Assembly (NCBI GenBank): GCA_029851415.1
Contig: CM056743.1
Location: 77,146,186-77,210,185 of the forward strand
Reading direction: 5' to 3'
Source of the DNA: Eretmocerus hayati
Lineage: Eukaryota > Arthropoda > Insecta > Hymenoptera > Aphelinidae
Length of the DNA stretch: 64,000 bases
Each line of letters begins with the position of its first letter. Position 1 is the first letter of the stretch. Positions 53,982 through 64,000 of the stretch are shown in pieces. The notes beneath the pieces were generated by a model that did not search any database, was not told the DNA's origin, and saw only the letters and a program-made list of their open reading frames with translations. The position numbers and the translations under genes were made by a program.

Positions 53982-56909
53982 TTAGAGATTAAAGTAATGA
54001 TTCTTCTCCACATCAATCCTCTGGGGAGACTGTGTGAGCAAAAAATTCTTCATAGCCTCTTCAAATAATGACATCTTCCCCAACCGCCGAAAGCCCGGAG
54101 GGAGAAAGTTCCACAAATGAGCACATTGAACCTGGAAAGATCTTCTCCCATATTCAAGTCTCATATTGGGAATTTTGAGTACCCGCTCTTCTGCATCACC
54201 GCGTGCGGGGCGTTCAGATTGGTACCTGGTGAACATCGCAGCTAGGTAGCCAGGCTCTCCTAAATGCATGATCTTGCGCATTAACAGAGCTGCGAAGTAC
54301 ATTCTCCGCGAATCAGTACGTAACCAACCCAAATGCTCCCTAAACGGGGTGATGTGCTCGTCTCTCCTAAGATCCGAAATGTACCTCACACATGAATTGC
54401 TTAGTCGTTGTATCCGTTGCCGCTGTTCGCCCGTGGCGTCGAGGTACACGACCGTGCAATAGTCTATATGCGGTTGAACCAGGGACTCAACTAGGCGAAC
54501 TCGGAGAGGTCCGGTGATACATGCCCTAAAAAACCGCAATCCATATAGGGCTCTGTTGACTTTCTTAGTTACTTGGTCGATGTGCGGTTTCCACGTCAGT
54601 TCACTGTCAAGTGTCACACCAAGGCTCACGACCATATCACTGAACGGGATGAACTTTCCTTCCTGTATCTCAACCCCTGACAAGTCCATTCTCTTCAGAT
54701 CTTTGATATTCCTCTCAGAACTGAAGTAGATTGCCTTGGTCTTGCCAGCGTTGAGACACAGGCCGGAACTTCTGGCCCACTCAGCAACAAGTCGTCCTAC
54801 TTCTCCCAGCTGAGCAATGCCCTCTCTGATCTTAGATTTCTCGACTTGGAGATAAATTTGTAGGTCATCCGCATAAAAAAGATGATGTACTGACTTCCCG
54901 TCAAGCAAACCAGGTGAATCATTGATATATAAACTGATGAGTAAAGGCCCGAGAACGGAACCCTGTGGAATATCTAGATTGGTTTTGAGCCAATCAGAAC
55001 TACCAGATTTTGAAGTAACTTTTTGGGTGCGGCCTTGTAAGTATGATCTTATCCACAGGAGTGCCGATCTCGAGAAGCCTAGATTTCGAAGTTTGCTCAA
55101 CAGCTTCGATGGTGATATTGTGTCAAAGGCTTCACTGAAGTCAAAAAGTAGGAGCAAGGTGATCTTTTTCTTGTCAATACCTACTCGGATGTCATCGGTC
55201 AACTTTAGTAAAGCTGTCTGGGTGCTATGATGTTGTCTGAAACCAGTCTGGAGGCGATCTAATAATTTCTCAGACTCCAAAAACTCCGTGATTTGGTCGT
55301 GTGCGATCTTTTCCAAAACTTTGGCAAGGAAGCTAAGCAGCGCTATAGGACGGAAGTCCGAGACCGTTGATGGAGCGGTGGTCTTTTTCAATGCAATTAG
55401 CTGTGCCTGCTTCCAAGCCTCAGGAAATGCACTATGAGCAAAAGAGAAGTTAAAAGTATGTACAATAAGATCACCAATAGCCGGAAGAGCCTTCGCGATC
55501 ACGCTTTGGGGTATCCCGTCCGCCCCACGGCCCTGTGAAGAGAAATGTTTAATAGCAAGGACTACATCACTGTAATTTGTGGGCTTGAACTTAGAACCCT
55601 CCTCTGAGGCCGAATTTATATCGTCCATTGCTTCGTCTATATTTTCATGGGGCGAAACGAAAACTCCCGCGAAGTGAGCGTTCAACTCATCCGGTGTGAA
55701 ACCATGAAGTTCCTCCTCTTTGCTTTTAGGCAGGAGGCCGAGGTTGCTCATTTCCTTCCAGATGTTCTTATGTTGATCAAGAGCGTCTGAGAGTTGGTTT
55801 TGAAGGAAGGAGTTACGGTCTTGTTCCATGCGCAGGTCGACCTCTTCGCTTAGCCGGAAGTACTCACTTTGAAGCTCAGGACACTTTCGCTGGTTGCGTT
55901 GATTCCGCTCCCAGCGCCTGCGCGTCGCATCTCGCTTATTCATGAGTACCTTCAACTCAGGACCAATCCAAGGAGCATCATTTTCTCGCGGGTTGATAGT
56001 TTTTTCCGGTTTTAATTCATCTATAACAGTCTTCAAGTTCTCATTTAAGCAGTGAATTGCGTCTTCCAAACTGATTTCAGCATCATCAAGAGGTGTCCAG
56101 TCGCAGCGAAGCAGACGGTCATTCAGCATCTCCGGAGTGATGTTACGAAAATCCCTATAAGTGAAGGTATTTTTTGACGGAGTGGGAGTAAAGACGTTGA
56201 TGGTGACGTCTATGACCAAGTGCCTGCCGAAACTCGGCAGGAGTCTATCTTGAAAGTCAGTAATGATGTCATTGTCATCTACGTAAATATGATCAATCCA
56301 TGTGTGCGATACATTTGGGGTGTGTTGGTGAGTCGGGCCATACTGCACTATCTGCAAGGCAAGTTCTTCTGTCAGTGCAGTTAGAGTTCTGGTGTCAGGG
56401 TGAGCAGCGTCCAACATGTCTGCATTCAGATCTCCCATTATAATTTTATGGCTGTAATCACCACACAGTCGGCGTAATGAGCCAAATAACCCATCGTCCT
56501 TCTGCATGGCGGTTTTCGGAGGCCTGTAGATCACTCCGACTAATATTGGAGGGGAATTGCCCTGCTGCACGCTACAGAAAAGAAATTCAGGCACACCAGG
56601 TTTCCCCGGACCAAAAGTGTTTGATGAAACAAGTTTCTCTACTTTGAAATCATTGCGTACATACAAGGCAATCCCACCGCCCTCTCTGTTTCGATCTTGT
56701 CCCAACAATGAAAAGCCCGGGATCTGAACGAGACTGTCATCCACATGCTCATCTAGCTTTGACTCAGCCACCCCAAAAAGATGGTAGGAGGGATCGTTAG
56801 CGACGAGTAAGCGCTGATGCTCAATTTTATCTGTTAAGGAGTTAAGGTTGATAAACCCCGCTTTCAAGAAACCACCACTCCCTCGTCGCTCCTCAGCAGC
56901 TATATTCAG
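53982..56909 (-). CDS. ORF2 of copy C: APE endonuclease and reverse transcriptase
   Basis: An intact open frame of about 975 codons after the ORF1 stop. The APE-type endonuclease is N-terminal: FINLNSL, AESKLDEHV, IIMGDLNADML, SHTWIDHIYV and SFGRHLVIDVTI. RT is central: DFRPIALLSFLAKVLEK, TGFRQHHSTQTALL, LLFDFSEAFDTI, IPQGSVLGPLL and HLFYADDLQIYL with the catalytic YADD. The C-terminal part carries LVQPHIDYCTVVYLDAT and RIQRLSNSCVRYI, typical of CR1/L2/Jockey-related ORF2. It nicks the target and reverse-transcribes the RNA there. No ATG occurs before the endonuclease; the first non-AUG candidate is TTG at 56867. The frame is continuous with ORF1 across one TGA. Confidence 0.93.
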   Translation of the reverse strand: MNIAAEERRGSGGFLKAGFINLNSLTDKIEHQRLLVANDPSYHLFGVAESKLDEHVDDSLVQIPGFSLLGQDRNREGGGIALYVRNDFKVEKLVSSNTFGPGKPGVPEFLFCSVQQGNSPPILVGVIYRPPKTAMQKDDGLFGSLRRLCGDYSHKIIMGDLNADMLDAAHPDTRTLTALTEELALQIVQYGPTHQHTPNVSHTWIDHIYVDDNDIITDFQDRLLPSFGRHLVIDVTINVFTPTPSKNTFTYRDFRNITPEMLNDRLLRCDWTPLDDAEISLEDAIHCLNENLKTVIDELKPEKTINPRENDAPWIGPELKVLMNKRDATRRRWERNQRNQRKCPELQSEYFRLSEEVDLRMEQDRNSFLQNQLSDALDQHKNIWKEMSNLGLLPKSKEEELHGFTPDELNAHFAGVFVSPHENIDEAMDDINSASEEGSKFKPTNYSDVVLAIKHFSSQGRGADGIPQSVIAKALPAIGDLIVHTFNFSFAHSAFPEAWKQAQLIALKKTTAPSTVSDFRPIALLSFLAKVLEKIAHDQITEFLESEKLLDRLQTGFRQHHSTQTALLKLTDDIRVGIDKKKITLLLLFDFSEAFDTISPSKLLSKLRNLGFSRSALLWIRSYLQGRTQKVTSKSGSSDWLKTNLDIPQGSVLGPLLISLYINDSPGLLDGKSVHHLFYADDLQIYLQVEKSKIREGIAQLGEVGRLVAEWARSSGLCLNAGKTKAIYFSSERNIKDLKRMDLSGVEIQEGKFIPFSDMVVSLGVTLDSELTWKPHIDQVTKKVNRALYGLRFFRACITGPLRVRLVESLVQPHIDYCTVVYLDATGEQRQRIQRLSNSCVRYISDLRRDEHITPFREHLGWLRTDSRRMYFAALLMRKIMHLGEPGYLAAMFTRYQSERPARGDAEERVLKIPNMRLEYGRRSFQVQCAHLWNFLPPGFRRLGKMSLFEEAMKNFLLTQSPQRIDVEKNHYFNL

Positions 56910-56915
56910 TCAAGG
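56904..56915 (-). promoter_or_regulatory. Putative UGA-CUG readthrough junction of ORF1 and ORF2
   Basis: The sense strand reads CCT TGA CTG AAT, with ORF1 and ORF2 in the same frame and no stop after the TGA. Copies A and B have TGA CTA at the matching place. UGA followed by CUA is a known efficient readthrough context in animals. Confidence 0.6.
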
Positions 56916-58712
56916 AGTTCTCACTGGATCTGCTGCCGAAATACCACTCTGCTCCGGAGAGGAGGTGCATCCCTGGGTGTTATTTGAGGACGCACTAGTG
57001 GGTTTTCGAACACTTCGACAGGCCGTTTGAATGACCTGCAGATCCGCGAGAGATTCAAACGTATGTGCTCGCTCACCATTTTTTCGCCTAACCCAGAAAC
57101 GTCCGCCGCTGTGCCAGACGTATTTTAAGCCCATCCCGCGTGCAATGGACCTCAAGCGTATATATTCTTTGTATTTCTCACGGGGGAGCATTTCGTTTAC
57201 GTAGATATTACGATCTGGCACATGAGCTTTGGTATCGGGGTCAAGCAAATCCGGCTGGATGTTATTCGCCGTGGAATAATTATGGGTCATTGAGCGTTTG
57301 GCCCGAACCACCTCCTTAACTAAACGACTGCTGGAGAGTTGGACCACGCATGATAGAGGTGTGCGTGAATCGGCAGCAGAGGGATTTGAAGATGAATCGG
57401 ATTTACTATTCTGTGTCCCCCCAGACACACGCGCTGGTGGCAGAACAGAAACATCAGCAATGTCTTCTCTCTCCAGACGTGGAAAGATGGTCTTGAACAC
57501 TGCGAAAGAGATATTACGTATCACTGTCGGCGAGGCCACAGAGTCTTTTGTTAAAGCTCCATTAATTATTAGTTTACAGGGCTCAAGACCATCACTGATA
57601 GGTCCCTGCCCCTGCCTCCCACCCTGTGGTTGGGGGGATATATCTATTGTGGGTGGAATTATGGAACGAGAGGATTGATGTGTCGATTCGGCATTACTAT
57701 TCTCATCAATAATAATTCTATTGTTTCGCAGACTACTCTGGCTACCTGTTAATAAATCGGTCAGGCTGGAAATCTGGCCTTTCATAATGGAATTTTGCTC
57801 CAGAAGAAGCTGACGATCTGAGCATAACTCCTCCAGCCTGGAGTTCTGCCTCTCAAAAAGGTGTTCGAGAGATGACATGCGTGCCAACAGTCGGTCATCC
57901 ACCTCGTTCACTGCTGGGGTGGGAGGTGGAGACATGAAGGCATTACCATGTCGGCTCACGAGAGTTCTTATCTCGTCAAGCTGATTCTGGAGCATTTCGT
58001 ACTGTCGGTAAAAAAGGTCCAGAGTAGTCTGCGCTATCAGCACCCACTTGGTGTCAGAAGAAGTTGACTGCGTCGATGTTGATGACGTTGTTCCTGCTGC
58101 TGAGTTGGTGATGTTGCTCTGCAACGTCTCAGCTCTTTGCTCTGATGGTGGCGAGAGCGATGACTGAGAGGCAGAAATGGTCCGCATATCATCATGCCCA
58201 TTTTGAGTGTTCGCGGGCTCTAGTGTGCTCGACTGGCAAGTGAGGACGCTGCGAGACTCATTCGAAGCAGCAGTTGGCAGTCTATGCCCCGCAAGCGTGA
58301 GCTGTGGGCTCTCAGGTGGAAGGGAGCCACTGTTGGTGGGGAACTTTGCGCTGCGGCCGGTGGTGGTGGTCAGCGATGCGGGGGGAGACTTCACTGACGA
58401 CTTGCGTGAGCTTAGCTGTGTGTGTGCGGCAAGCTGACTACTCACACGACTTCGTGAGCTTGCATCTTCCTCCTCTCTCTCTCTCTCTCTGGATGGCTGA
58501 ATGTTCGAGCGGGTGGTCAGAGTCGTCTGCTTGGACGCACTCGAGGATGATTTTACACATGGAGTTCCGCTTACCTGCAGGCACCGCTCGCATGTCGCTG
58601 TACCTCGTGATGTCTTTGAGCATTTGACATGAGCTGATTCTCTACAGGTGCCGCATTCTCTGCTACCTGATCTTAAAACGCCATTGCAGACGCAGCAGGT
58701 GTTATCGCTCAT
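56910..58712 (-). CDS. ORF1 of copy C: PHD-like finger, coiled coil, conserved C-terminal domain
   Basis: It starts at the ATG of MSDNTCCVCNGVL (58712), 600 aa; the frame is open further upstream from a GTG at 58796. The first ~50 residues form a Cys4-His-Cys3-like PHD finger (CCVCN, CGTCRESAHVKC, CERC). A Ser/Thr/Pro-rich linker follows, then a Leu/Gln coiled coil (~250-330). The C-terminal domain (CKLIINGAL to NEMLPREKYKEYIRLRS and YVWHSGGRFWVRRKNGERAH) resembles the nucleic-acid-binding domain found in many insect CR1/L2-group ORF1 and FP25K-like proteins. It probably packages element RNA with ORF2. It ends TGA-CTG. Confidence 0.9.
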   Translation of the reverse strand: MSDNTCCVCNGVLRSGSRECGTCRESAHVKCSKTSRGTATCERCLQVSGTPCVKSSSSASKQTTLTTRSNIQPSREREREEEDASSRSRVSSQLAAHTQLSSRKSSVKSPPASLTTTTGRSAKFPTNSGSLPPESPQLTLAGHRLPTAASNESRSVLTCQSSTLEPANTQNGHDDMRTISASQSSLSPPSEQRAETLQSNITNSAAGTTSSTSTQSTSSDTKWVLIAQTTLDLFYRQYEMLQNQLDEIRTLVSRHGNAFMSPPPTPAVNEVDDRLLARMSSLEHLFERQNSRLEELCSDRQLLLEQNSIMKGQISSLTDLLTGSQSSLRNNRIIIDENSNAESTHQSSRSIIPPTIDISPQPQGGRQGQGPISDGLEPCKLIINGALTKDSVASPTVIRNISFAVFKTIFPRLEREDIADVSVLPPARVSGGTQNSKSDSSSNPSAADSRTPLSCVVQLSSSRLVKEVVRAKRSMTHNYSTANNIQPDLLDPDTKAHVPDRNIYVNEMLPREKYKEYIRLRSIARGMGLKYVWHSGGRFWVRRKNGERAHTFESLADLQVIQTACRSVRKPTSASSNNTQGCTSSPEQSGISAADPVRTP

Positions 58713-59003
58713 CGTGCGGGGCGGCGTAGCAGACAGCAGGTAAGCAAAGCAGACGACCTCCGAGCGCGCACAAGACTCACTTTGAGCGCCAAGCACTCCT
58801 GATCCAATGTTGGAATTGCGGATGCCGAATTGGAATTATTCCTCCCAGGCTCGTGCAGGAGCCATGCAGTGATGCTCCAGAGGTTTGAGCCTGCAGGAGG
58901 AGACCCAATCTGCAAGAAAGTGCCACTCGGGACGACGTTTCGATGGTTTAAAATACATTCAAACACAGAGCGATGTTAGATGCGTATTGATATACTTACC
59001 GCC

Positions 59004-59019
59004 AGAGAGAGAGAGAGAG
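59004..59019. repeat. (GA)n between copy C and copy D
   Basis: Sixteen bases of GA separate the 5' end of copy C from the (ATCT)n tail of copy D. Confidence 0.9.
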
Positions 59020-59617
59020 ATAGATAGATAGATAGATAGATATCCTTTATTCGTCATGTGACAAAATATACCTACATATTTTCATATGTGTCATATATAT
59101 ATATATATATATAAAATTAATAAATATTCCGATAAAATCATATTAAGCAATAATTTGGTCAAGGATAGATATATCACAATTGTGACTAGTCATACACTTT
59201 ACGATTTAACTTGAAAGAAAATAAGATAAAGGGCATGGGTTCACAGAAATATCACAGTTTTTCTTCAGTCTGGTGACAGAAGGTCACTTACAATTAAAAG
59301 AGATAGAAAGAAAAGGAACAAAGCCCTATTCCATCAAAGATTAAAGTAATGCTTCTTCTCCACATCAATCCTCTGGGGAGACTGTGTGAGCAAAAAATCC
59401 TTCATAGCCTCTTTAAATAATGACATTTTCCCCAGCTGCCGAAAGCCCGGAGGGAGAAAGTTCCAAAAATGAGCACATTGAACCTGGAAAGATCTCCTTC
59501 CATATTCAAGTCTCATATTGGGAACTTTGAGTACCCGCTCTTCTGCATCACCACGTGCGGGGCGTCCAGATTGGTACCTGGTAAACATCGCAGCTAGGTA
59601 GCCAGGTTCTCCAAGAT
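59020..59617 (-). mobile_element. CR1/L2-like element, copy D, 5'-truncated
   Basis: Only the ORF2 C-terminus and 3' UTR remain. The coding part (59334-59617) begins abruptly in LHLGEPGYLAAMF at a GA tract and ends YFNL-stop as in copies A and C. The tail is (ATCT)n after a GTCA/TGAC hairpin and AATAAAGG. Confidence 0.92.
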
Positions 59618-59618
59618 G

Positions 59619-59649
<31 letters not shown>
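59618..59649. repeat. (GA)n between copy D and R1-type copy E
   Basis: A GA tract exactly at the 5' truncation points of two elements in opposite orientation. Confidence 0.95.
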
Positions 59650-59651
<2 letters not shown>

Positions 59652-59922
59652 CAAGAAGAGGACGACCCCAGCATGTCAGTCATGCGGGGACGAATGGGAT
59701 GACGCCGAACATGCTCTGTTCAAGTGCGGCGACACCCGGAGAGAGCGCGCCGAGCTGGATGAATGGCTGGGTGCTCAACTAACACCTGAGAATCTCGTCC
59801 CGTACTTGCTCCGCAACCAGGAGACATGGGATAGACTCACCGGATACATCAAGCTGGTGATGACCCGCAAAGAGGAGAAAGAGAGGGAAGTAAGGCGCCT
59901 CGAAGCAGGCGAATTACAGTGA
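59650..59922 (+). CDS. ORF2 C-terminus of R1-type copy E (zinc finger)
   Basis: A 90-residue open end of ORF2, starting at the truncation with no ATG. It has CQSCGDEWDDAEHALFKC, the CX2C-H-X4-C finger typical of R1-clade ORF2 C-termini, then LRNQETWDRLTGYIK and RKEEKEREVRRLEAG. It is a 5'-truncated retroposed end and not expressed as a protein by itself. Confidence 0.85.
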
Positions 59923-60416
59923 CTCTGCCGATTGAAACAGAAGAGGTCCAAATGATTCCAGGAGGAATCTGATGCACTGAAGAAGGAAGAAAGAAGAAAG
60001 AAGAGAGAAGAAAGAAGAAAGAGAGGGAACAATGAAGAATGAAGATAGAAGATGCCGACAAGTGGCCGAAGAGAGAAGATGGAGAAGAGGAACGCTCGCA
60101 ATCGAGCGCGAGACATGCCGCTCATCCTGAAGTAATGCTCACGCGGTTCCGGGATGAGATGGTAGATGCAGGTGGATCTCCTTCTTGATTGCCCGATGCC
60201 CTAGGTATCGGACATCGAGGGGAGAGGGACATTACACGGCCGGGCCCACCTCTCGGTGGGCCCCACCCAAACCCGTGTCCCGCCTGGTATGGCCTGCGTG
60301 GGCTATGCGTAGTCCGCGTAAGCTGAACCAGTCCGGTGTCTGGGGACGAATCCGAGGGATCCTGAGGCAGATTTTGCCCTCTAACCACCTTAAAGAAAAA
60401 AAAAAAAAAAAAAAAA
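59650..60416 (+). mobile_element. R1-type element, copy E, 5'-truncated, poly(A)-tailed
   Basis: Contains the ORF2 C-terminus, the 3' UTR and a ~22-nt A-rich tail (60393-60416), followed by GA-rich sequence. The 3' UTR matches 53117-53561 closely and the end of the long element near 45436. Confidence 0.9.
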
Positions 60417-60429
60417 GAGAGAGAAAGAA

Positions 60430-61918
60430 AGAATAATAAAGAAAAACCGAGTTGAAAATATCAAGGGGTCACTATGCGGCACATCGCACTACCCGAGCTA
60501 AGGTCTCGCCATCGTGCCGGGGTCAACCGAGGTCATGTTACGACTGCCCATAATGGCCCAGTAACTACATTGATAAAATGAATTAGAACGAAGCATAAGT
60601 CGGTGTTCTTCTGATTGATGCGGGATTCATGATTTAAACTATGATTATATATGAAAATGGAAGATAGACATTAACTATGTGACGGAACATAGCGAAAAAA
60701 TGCTCGTTTAGGTGAACAGGAGTTTGGTATGGAACTGGTTGACGAAGATGATCACTTGTAAAATTATGGATCTTTCTAAAAATCTGATTAGGTAAGTATA
60801 CTTAACTTACCCCATTAAGCCATTTCCTCAATAACTCTAGTCCATCTCAATATTTCCCAATGTACTTTAACTCATTTTGAAGCTTGTCTCGAGACCTTCC
60901 AAATGAACTGAGATACGTGCAATTTGAATGAACTGAGTCGAGCTGTTCCGATTTTCCCAAAAGGTGATTTTTAAGAGTTTACAAAAGTGTGTACCAAACT
61001 TGCCCCCATCATTTAAAACAATGTGAATCGGCGACGAAGGGCATAAAATCGCATCAATCTGTTTCCATCAGCGTGCAGTGACATTTGGAGCTTTTAGCTG
61101 GCCCAAGACACTGTTTCCGACTCATTCTGACGCGATGAACACATTCTGGATGGTGAAAAAAGCCATACTGCACACCCTCCAGAGATATTCATATGGGGGC
61201 ATATTGGGTACACTCCGATGTCGGATTCCTTGGTCCTCAAATCATCTCCGTATTTTGTACATAATATCGCACTCAATTCGAATTTTCCAAGTCTGAAGAG
61301 CGGATTTTGAAGGTCTTGAAACAAGGAATCGAATGCGCTGAAGTACGTCGAGATTGGTCGAACGAAAATAAATTGGCACCGGTTTTAGTGAACGCAATTT
61401 CCTCGATGATTTCTCAGCCGTGCAAACACGGAAAATGAAAAAATCACTTTTAATTTTCTTGGAGAACGCAGAGATGATCCGTAGTCGATGAAAACTACGT
61501 ACTCTTTCATATTCTGACATAAGAATATTGAACAAAATATGCGGGGAGGTTCACGAGTGCCCATTACTGAGATCGGCATATAGGGGCAAGTTGGATACAG
61601 AGCCAAGTTGGGTACACTTACCTTATATTCTCTTTCAGTTGCATGAATCGGTAACTCTTGATAGATTGATATGTACCGCGTATTGCCTATTATATGGACC
61701 TATTATATATTATATCATATAAACCTCTCTTCGAATATGAGCCAGCCTCCAGATATAAGCCGTAGTACATATATACCGCCCGAATGAAAACCAGATCCTG
61801 GAAGGAATATGTACCTCCAATGGTGAATGATGCTTGTTCCTTCCTTTGGCGGTAGTTGAGACACTTTCCCGTCACAAATAGATTGTTGATCAGGCGAGTC
61901 ATCGCTGATCGTATCGTC
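60430..61918. other. Unassigned AT-rich DNA
   Basis: About 1.5 kb with no ORF having a recognisable domain and no repeat matching the rest of the window. Confidence 0.5.
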
Positions 61919-62225
61919 GGCCCCTACGAAGTCTAGTACATTTTAGAACCCCTACGGAAACTAGTACAATTTTCTCGGAGATTAGCACGTTTTGTCGTCT
62001 CAGACGAGAACTAGTACAACTTGGCTCAACCACGAAAACTAACACGTTTGGCGTAGACTAGTACATTCTAAAACTCACACAAAGACTAGCATATTCGAAC
62101 GTGCTAGTTTTCGTCTCAAATTTGAAATGTGGACTTCTTCAAATTTCTGTACGGGAAGGGGCACATTGGTCATTCCTCTCGGGGAGTAATACATTTGAGA
62201 ATTTGGGACGAAAACTAGCACGAGT
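61919..62225. repeat. Degenerate array of ACGAAAACTAGTACA-like units
   Basis: About eight related units (CTAGTACATTTT, AACTAGTACAATTT, GAACTAGTACAACTT, AAACTAACACGTTT, GACTAGTACATT, GACTAGCATATT) occur every ~20-35 bp. One inverted copy lies at 62098-62115 (GTGCTAGTTTTCGTC) and one direct copy near 62205. Confidence 0.6.
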
Positions 62226-63234
62226 GATGATGAAAATTAGTCATCATAAGAATCGCATTTGTACACACACGGGTGATTCTGCCGAGAAAGCGATATGTTG
62301 GGGGCGAAATTGTCACAGGGGGTGATTTGGGTCAAAAAATCATTTCTGTTCCAGACAAGTTTCGGTGGTCCACCGCATTTGATTTCTACTCGTTTGGGCA
62401 CAAAAAGGAATTATCTGGTGCCACACATCCCAAATCTGAAGCCAAAGTGATGGCTAGTCTGAGAGGTTGCAGTAGAGGACTGAATTGACAGGGATGGAAT
62501 TGACACCTCGCCTCAAAACATATTCCCACGGTTCGGCGACGAATCGTGGACTCTTTCCCACATAGATTTGGTCTAATGCAACCAAAGGCTTGAGGAAAAT
62601 GTGTTTGACAAAGCAATACATTGCGCCAGGACCTTGATATGGGGACGGAATTGCCCGGAAGTTTCGTGCGCAATTCTAAAATCACGATTATATGGTGCGC
62701 TCGTCTGCAGATCCTAGTTTTTTGTTGATGTTATGTATGAATCAGGTGTATTTTGGAATTGAGAAATCAACATCATTGGTTAGGAAGACTTCTTGGACAA
62801 TTGAAAACTTTGCTGAGTGGAGGTTCCTCTGATAAAGTCCATCCGAGACGACAATAGACGAATCTCTCTGCGCTATCAATGGCCGCGATTCGTTAGCGGT
62901 CTGTCTCTATGTCCTACGTTCGCAACAAGTAACCAACTCAAGTTCTCATTTCCTCGAGTATTTCTTCCTTATATTTTCTATCAACCATAGAATTTTGATC
63001 AATAATTCGCTGTTAAGTCAACCCGAAAATGATGAAGGGAGCTCAGGGAGCGCCATAACCTCAAAAATTAGCAATCAAGTTTTGAAATGGCAATGAATGA
63101 GAATCATTCCTTTTCTCCGGTTTTTTCAAGTTCCCAATCGGAAGATCAGATAATTTCACTTCGAAATTGCTCTTGGAAAAAATGAGGGTTTTTCGAGTTC
63201 CACTAGGAGTGAAGCAACGATGAAAGTACGAGTG
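62226..63234. other. Unassigned DNA
   Basis: No convincing gene. CATAACCTCAAAAA near 63053 resembles a segment of the inverted repeat at 63375. Confidence 0.5.
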
Positions 63235-63935
63235 GTCATTCGCGTGTTGTTTACTTTTCGCGGGCGTTCTGGGCCGTTCAATTTGACGCAGGGAAGGTAT
63301 TAATCGAGGCATCTTCGACGTATTTTTATCTCATCTTTCCTACGGAGAGCTCAGTTTATAGATTTACATTCAACATAACCTCAAAAAATGGGAATCATGC
63401 ATCGGAAGAATCTCAACTTAATTCAATGCGATATTCGTCTTTTTGATGACGTTAGTTGGGAAATTGATTCATGTTCATGATGGAGTAGTGTTTTATGATT
63501 GGTTTTCTGACTATCTCCATGGAAAATAAGATTATGGAGAAGAGAAGCACTCCTAATGTCACGCTTATGCTGAGGAATCATTTAGCCACTGCTTCGTACC
63601 TCGTAGAAGCAGGAATCTAGTCATTTGGACTCTATCTCATCACTAGAGATTGTGAATCACGCCAAGGGTCATCAATTACATTGAGAATTGTCGAATCTCT
63701 CGAATCAGTCTATCCGAAAGCCGAAAAAATAGATTAGTTTGAGTTCAAACATTTTCGGCGTATAATTGCTGTTTTTTGAGGTCATGTTGAAGCAAATTGG
63801 AAAGAAGGGAGCTCTCCGTCGGGAAGATGAGATGAGAATATGCTGAAGATGCCTTGATTGATTATTTCCTTGCGTCAAATTGAACGGTCCAGAACGCCCG
63901 CGAAAGGTAAACAGCACGTGAATGGCATTCACAGA
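63235..63935. repeat. Imperfect long inverted repeat, ~190-bp arms
   Basis: The left arm (63235-~63425) and right arm (~63740-63935) align in inverse orientation, clearest at TTTCGCGGGCGTTCTGG, CCGTTCAATTTGACGCA and ACGGAGAGCTC. About 315 bp lie between. It may be a foldback or MITE-like element; the right side nears the window edge. Confidence 0.7.
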
Positions 63936-64000
63936 TGGCTCAAAACTACATGTTTTACCCTCCAAAAAGCAACATAGGACAGTTGACGTGTTTTGCCCCA

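Noticed and set aside
61919..62225. A CRISPR array
   Set aside because: The units are degenerate with irregular spacing, no cas genes occur and the DNA is clearly eukaryotic.

Overview
This window looks like repeat-dense eukaryotic DNA, most likely from an insect; a parasitoid hymenopteran is my guess but is not proven. I recognise no cellular host gene. Nearly everything identifiable is a mobile element or an old viral-like integration, often nested. The ORFs are long retroelement ORFs or decayed fragments.

Layout. (1) 1-16334: a very large, young Ty3/gypsy LTR retrotransposon on the minus strand (gag, pro, pol and an extra zinc-knuckle/coiled-coil ORF). Its left LTR is cut by the window start. 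Complete, it would be about 17.4 kb with 2865-bp LTRs. (2) 16632-18414: a foldback element with ~700-bp inverted arms. (3) 18486-23451: a second Ty3/gypsy element, minus strand, with 999-bp LTRs, an AAAT target duplication and a large pol deletion. It sits inside a decayed CACTA/EnSpm-like transposase coding segment. (4) 24640-27300: remnants of a Polinton/adintovirus-like element (PLA2-like domain, packaging ATPase and associated small ORFs), minus strand and broken. (5) 27300-29054: mostly unassigned, with a small TIR element. (6) 29055-34845: a full-length but broken CR1/L2-like non-LTR element (copy A) inserted in another RT fragment. (7) 36904-45436: a long, decayed R1-clade element on the plus strand, interrupted by a gag-only LTR element (37513-41085, CCCC target duplication). 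(8) 45541-60416: a train of non-LTR copies separated by (GA)n tracts: CR1/L2-like copy B (broken), copy C (both ORFs intact), copy D (truncated), two R1-type 3' ends and several short 3' termini. (9) 60430-64000: unassigned DNA with a degenerate array and an inverted repeat.

The most interesting signals are about recoding and targeting. Both gypsy elements carry the same -1 frameshift module in gag/pro: G GGA AAC, a 6-nt spacer, then a perfect 8-bp stem. In all three CR1/L2-like copies, ORF1 ends in UGA-CUR and ORF2 follows in the same frame with no conserved start codon, which suggests stop-codon readthrough. Two unrelated non-LTR lineages both sit in (GA)n tracts. The giant gypsy has a strongly strand-biased excess of GGAC in its sense RNA. 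The second gypsy LTR has a 20-bp-periodic array of TTACGTAA sites upstream of a TATA box. These are read by eye; no database search was possible.
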